Origin: Modestobacter excelsi
GTDB lineage: Bacteria > Actinomycetota > Actinomycetes > Mycobacteriales > Geodermatophilaceae
NCBI RefSeq assembly: GCF_005930495.1
Contig: NZ_SJEX01000003.1
Coordinates: forward strand, 62,001-126,000
DNA: 64,000 bases
Direction: 5' to 3'
Made by a program: the position numbers and the translations under genes
Shown: in pieces, positions 62,101 to 64,000 of the stretch
How positions within the stretch are numbered: position 1 is the stretch's first letter
Layout: the number at the start of each line of letters is the position of its first letter
The notes under the pieces: model-generated
Told to the model about the DNA's origin: nothing
The model's input: the letters and a program-made list of their open reading frames with translations, nothing else
Databases searched by the model: none

Positions 62101-64000
62101 TGACCGCGGACTACGACCTGCGCGGCACGCGGCTGCACCTGCTCGCCCTGATGGCGAAGGCGGCGGACCTCCCCACCGCGCTGTCCGGGGTCCGGCGGCT
62201 GGCGGCCGACGTGACCGACCCGCAGACCCTCCTCGTGGACCTCTACCTGTCCTGGCCGGACCGCCCGGCCGACCCGGACGAGATGGCCGCGGAGCTGCAG
62301 CGGCTGCTCGCCGACGTGGCGTCGATGCCGTCGATCCGCCGGGTGACGGTCACCGTGACCACGCCGGACGGCGACGTCGACGCGGTCACCTTCCGTCCGT
62401 CCCCGGACGGTCTCGCCGAGGAGCGGATCATCCGCGGGATGCACCCGCTGACCGCCCAGCGACTCGACCTCTGGCGGCTGAAGGACTTCGAGGGGCAGCG
62501 TCTGCCCTCCGCCGAGGACACCTACCTGCTGCACGTCGTCGCCAAGGACAACCCGAACGACGAGCGCCTGATCGCCATGGCCGAAGTGCGGGACCTGACG
62601 CCGCTCCGCGACGAGGCGGGGGAGATCGTCGGCTTCCCGACCATCGAGCGGCTGCTGACCTCTTGCCTCGACGGGCTCCGGCAGGGGCAGTCGCAGCGCC
62701 GGGCGAGACGGCCGCTGGCGAACAACCGGATCCACCTGTACGCGTGGCCGTCGATCGAGGTGCCGCTGTCCGAGGTGGCCACCTTCGCCCGGCTGTCCGC
62801 GCCGCTCACGGTCGGCTCCGGTGTCGACCAGATCGTGCTGCTGGCGCGGCTGCAGGACGAGGCGGGCGGTCTGCCGCGCGAGGTGGCCCTGCGCTTCTCC
62901 TACCGGCCGGGCACCGGCGTCCAGATGCAGGTCACCGACCGGCCGACCGAGCCCCTGCGCGTCCTGGACGACTACACCGAGAAGGTGCTGAGCTCGCGCG
63001 CCCGGGGTGCGGTCTACCCGTACGAGCTCGCCCCGCTGCTGGCCGGTCCCGACGGCACGTTCGTGGAGCACGACCTCGACGAGCAGGGCCGCCTGGCGCC
63101 CGTCGACCGGCCGGCCGGGCGCAACACGGCCGGGATCATCGCCGGCGTCGTCAGCACGCCCACCAAGCGCTACCCGGAGGGCATGACCCGGGTGATCCTC
63201 TTCGGCGACCCCACCAAGGCGCTGGGCACCGTGGCCGAGCCGGAGTGCGCGCGCGTCGTCGCCGCCCTCGACCTCGCCGAGGAGCGCGGCATCCCGGTCG
63301 AGTGGTTCGCGCTGTCCTCCGGGGCGCGCATCTCGATGGACAGCGGCACCGAGAACATGGACTGGGTCTCCCGGGCCCTGCGCCGCATCATCACGTTCAC
63401 CCAGGCCGGCGGTGAGATCAACGTCGTCGTCGCCGGGATCAACGTGGGGGCGCAGCCGTACTGGAACGCCGAGGCCACGATGCTCATGCACACCAAGGGC
63501 ATCCTGGTCATGACGCCGGACAGCGCGATGGTGCTCACCGGCAAGCACTCGCTGGACTACTCCGGCGGGGTGTCGGCCGAGGACAACTTCGGGATCGGCG
63601 GCTACGACCGGGTGATGGGCCCGAACGGGCAGGCCCAGTACTGGGCACCGAACCTGACGGCGGCCTGCGAGCTGCTGTTCCAGCACTACGAGCACGCCTA
63701 CGTGGCACCGGGCGAACGCTGGGCGCGGCCGGCGGAGACCGACGACCCGCGCGAGCGCGACGTGCGGTCCTTCCCGCACCAGCACCCGTCCAGCGACTTC
63801 ACCACGGTCGGTGACATCTTCTCGGCCACCGCGAACCCCGAACGGAAGAAGCCCTTCGACATCCGCACCCTCATGCACGCCGTCAGCGACCAGGACCACC
63901 CCGTCCTGGAGCGGTGGGCCGGCATGGCCGAGGCCGACACGTCGGTCGTCCTCGACGCGCACCTGGGGGGACACCCGGTCGAGCTGATCGGGATCGAGTC
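59181..64000 (+). CDS. Single-chain multidomain acyl-CoA carboxylase (partial)
   Basis: 1606 codons are present and the gene continues past the window. In order: biotin carboxylase (residues about 1-450; VINRGEPAMRL, ATP-grasp SRSGGGGRGIRIVR, FLEVNTRLQVEHPVTEE), a biotinyl domain with LVLESMKMETA (biotin Lys at about 618), an about 500-residue central helical region, and a carboxyltransferase domain starting near residue 1300 (AGIIAGVVSTPTKRYPEG, NVGAQPYWNAEATMLM). The layout resembles eukaryotic-type ACC rather than the split AccA3/AccD complexes of actinobacteria. It makes malonyl-CoA or a homologue; the acyl substrate is unknown. GTG 59181 has GGGAGAGG upstream. Probably an operon with phbB. 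Confidence 0.92.
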   Translation, partial: MFDRIAVINRGEPAMRLTRAVRELNAEHGSRTRVIALHTEAERRATFVRAADEGVLLRETGAGNPYLDHDELARALRASRADAAWVGWGFVAEDPAFAELCASLGVAFIGPPPEAMRLLGAKIEAKVLAEQAGVPVAPWSGGPVEGVEDGRRHAAVIGYPLIVKSRSGGGGRGIRIVRSEAELEEALTRTQAEAGRTFGDPTVFMERLVEGGRHVEVQVIADQHGTAWALGVRDCSVQRRNQKVLEESSSPALSPEQDRSLRESSIELVKAAGYVGAGTVEFLYQPQEELFTFLEVNTRLQVEHPVTEETTGLDIVKLQLHVAAGGRLEGDPPAPSGHAIEARLNAEDAEQGFAPAPGRVVLMRLPTGPGVRVDTGIGVGDVIPPLYDSMIAKVIAWGRDRPEALARLRCALRETTVVLRGGTTTKSFLLDLLDRPEVAEGTADTGWLDRTGAGSRVETAGDAWLALVRVAIDVADAEEARELTAFLASARGGRPRAPHEVGRVVELGYRGQAYRLSVARVGPDRYRVELDDRSVDVDVDRLSELESRLTVGEDRFSVVAVQGTGSHLVEVDGVTHRISTDVGGVVRAPAPAVVVAVRVSAGQEVEAGQTLLVLESMKMETAVRAPFAGRVREVRAAANAQVDAGAPLLVVEQAGGDVEEASGERIALPESSGTAAGGPRDRALSLLAALRSLITGYDIGAGHGKDLVAAYRSARTELPPDDPELLHAELAGLTTFADLCDLSRNRPASEEEEADQQVHSPREHFHAYLHSLDVEREALPESFRGRLRRALAHYGVGEDLEPGPALQAAVYRVFLAQQRIGDQLPAVLALLDRWLTVGLPPSDAARSEIAEVLDRLIGATQLRYPSVGDLARAVRYRYFEEPVVQRARQEVLDEAERLLTELDDADARGGTSDDVARIEALVASPEPLIRLLAQRFVRPTSKPDPIVEVLTRRYYRSRSLQDVRSSLLDGHSAVTADYDLRGTRLHLLALMAKAADLPTALSGVRRLAADVTDPQTLLVDLYLSWPDRPADPDEMAAELQRLLADVASMPSIRRVTVTVTTPDGDVDAVTFRPSPDGLAEERIIRGMHPLTAQRLDLWRLKDFEGQRLPSAEDTYLLHVVAKDNPNDERLIAMAEVRDLTPLRDEAGEIVGFPTIERLLTSCLDGLRQGQSQRRARRPLANNRIHLYAWPSIEVPLSEVATFARLSAPLTVGSGVDQIVLLARLQDEAGGLPREVALRFSYRPGTGVQMQVTDRPTEPLRVLDDYTEKVLSSRARGAVYPYELAPLLAGPDGTFVEHDLDEQGRLAPVDRPAGRNTAGIIAGVVSTPTKRYPEGMTRVILFGDPTKALGTVAEPECARVVAALDLAEERGIPVEWFALSSGARISMDSGTENMDWVSRALRRIITFTQAGGEINVVVAGINVGAQPYWNAEATMLMHTKGILVMTPDSAMVLTGKHSLDYSGGVSAEDNFGIGGYDRVMGPNGQAQYWAPNLTAACELLFQHYEHAYVAPGERWARPAETDDPRERDVRSFPHQHPSSDFTTVGDIFSATANPERKKPFDIRTLMHAVSDQDHPVLERWAGMAEADTSVVLDAHLGGHPVELIGIE

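Overview
The window is about 73% G+C by eye, uses GTG starts often, has strong GGAGG-type ribosome binding sites and shows the actinobacterial gene repertoire: BTAD/AfsR and LAL-type LuxR regulators, a SigE-like ECF sigma factor, a Sdh1-type succinate dehydrogenase, DrrAB, MMPL, WS/DGAT and YihY proteins. It looks like chromosomal DNA of a high-GC actinobacterium. The mixture fits Geodermatophilaceae (Blastococcus, Geodermatophilus, Modestobacter), but that placement is an inference. I saw no rRNA, tRNA, IS element, prophage or CRISPR array.

Layout. 1-9.7 kb: tail of a flavin disulfide reductase, a broken DUF899 gene, a quinone oxidoreductase, a thioredoxin-fold protein, two convergent epoxide hydrolases separated by a strong hairpin, and a large LuxR regulator upstream of the second hydrolase. 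8.9-15.4 kb: phosphatidylcholine synthase divergent from an amino acid/choline-type permease, two small proteins, a diacylglycerol-kinase-like lipid kinase, a lipoprotein and a SigE-like sigma factor. 15.4-19 kb: a four-gene succinate dehydrogenase operon on the minus strand. 19-27.8 kb: decayed sequence, a VLCAD-type acyl-CoA dehydrogenase, a zinc-finger/coiled-coil gene divergent from a solitary tyrosine recombinase with two palindromes between them, a secreted beta-propeller and a YihY protein. 28-33.3 kb: DrrAB exporter, GT51 transglycosylase, MMPL transporter. 33.6-40.4 kb: FAD-linked oxidase, azoreductase divergent from an AfsR-type regulator, small proteins. 40.5-46.5 kb: cyclase-domain/ATPase regulator coupled to a methyltransferase, then a kinase-flippase fusion. 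46.7-52.9 kb: an M15-peptidase-like protein coupled to an AsnB-type amidotransferase, a WS/DGAT acyltransferase, a MerB-like gene split by an amber codon, a lipoprotein and a conserved small protein. 53-56.9 kb: cyclase-like DUF2652 domain joined out of frame to an MFS-cNMP protein, then a collagen-like protein. 57-64 kb: MFS transporter, acetoacetyl-CoA reductase and a giant single-chain acyl-CoA carboxylase that runs off the window.

Links that the sequence itself supports by overlap or tight spacing are the sdh operon, drrA-drrB, regulator-methyltransferase, M15-like-AsnB, and reductase-carboxylase. A recurring feature is gene decay: at least six loci carry frameshifts, an internal deletion, a lost start or an in-frame stop. 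The most interesting candidates for something undescribed are the recombinase/coiled-coil divergon with its palindromes, the M15-like/AsnB pair, the DUF2652-MFS-cNMP locus, the amber-split MerB-like gene and the intracellular-looking collagen-like protein with a palindromic upstream region.
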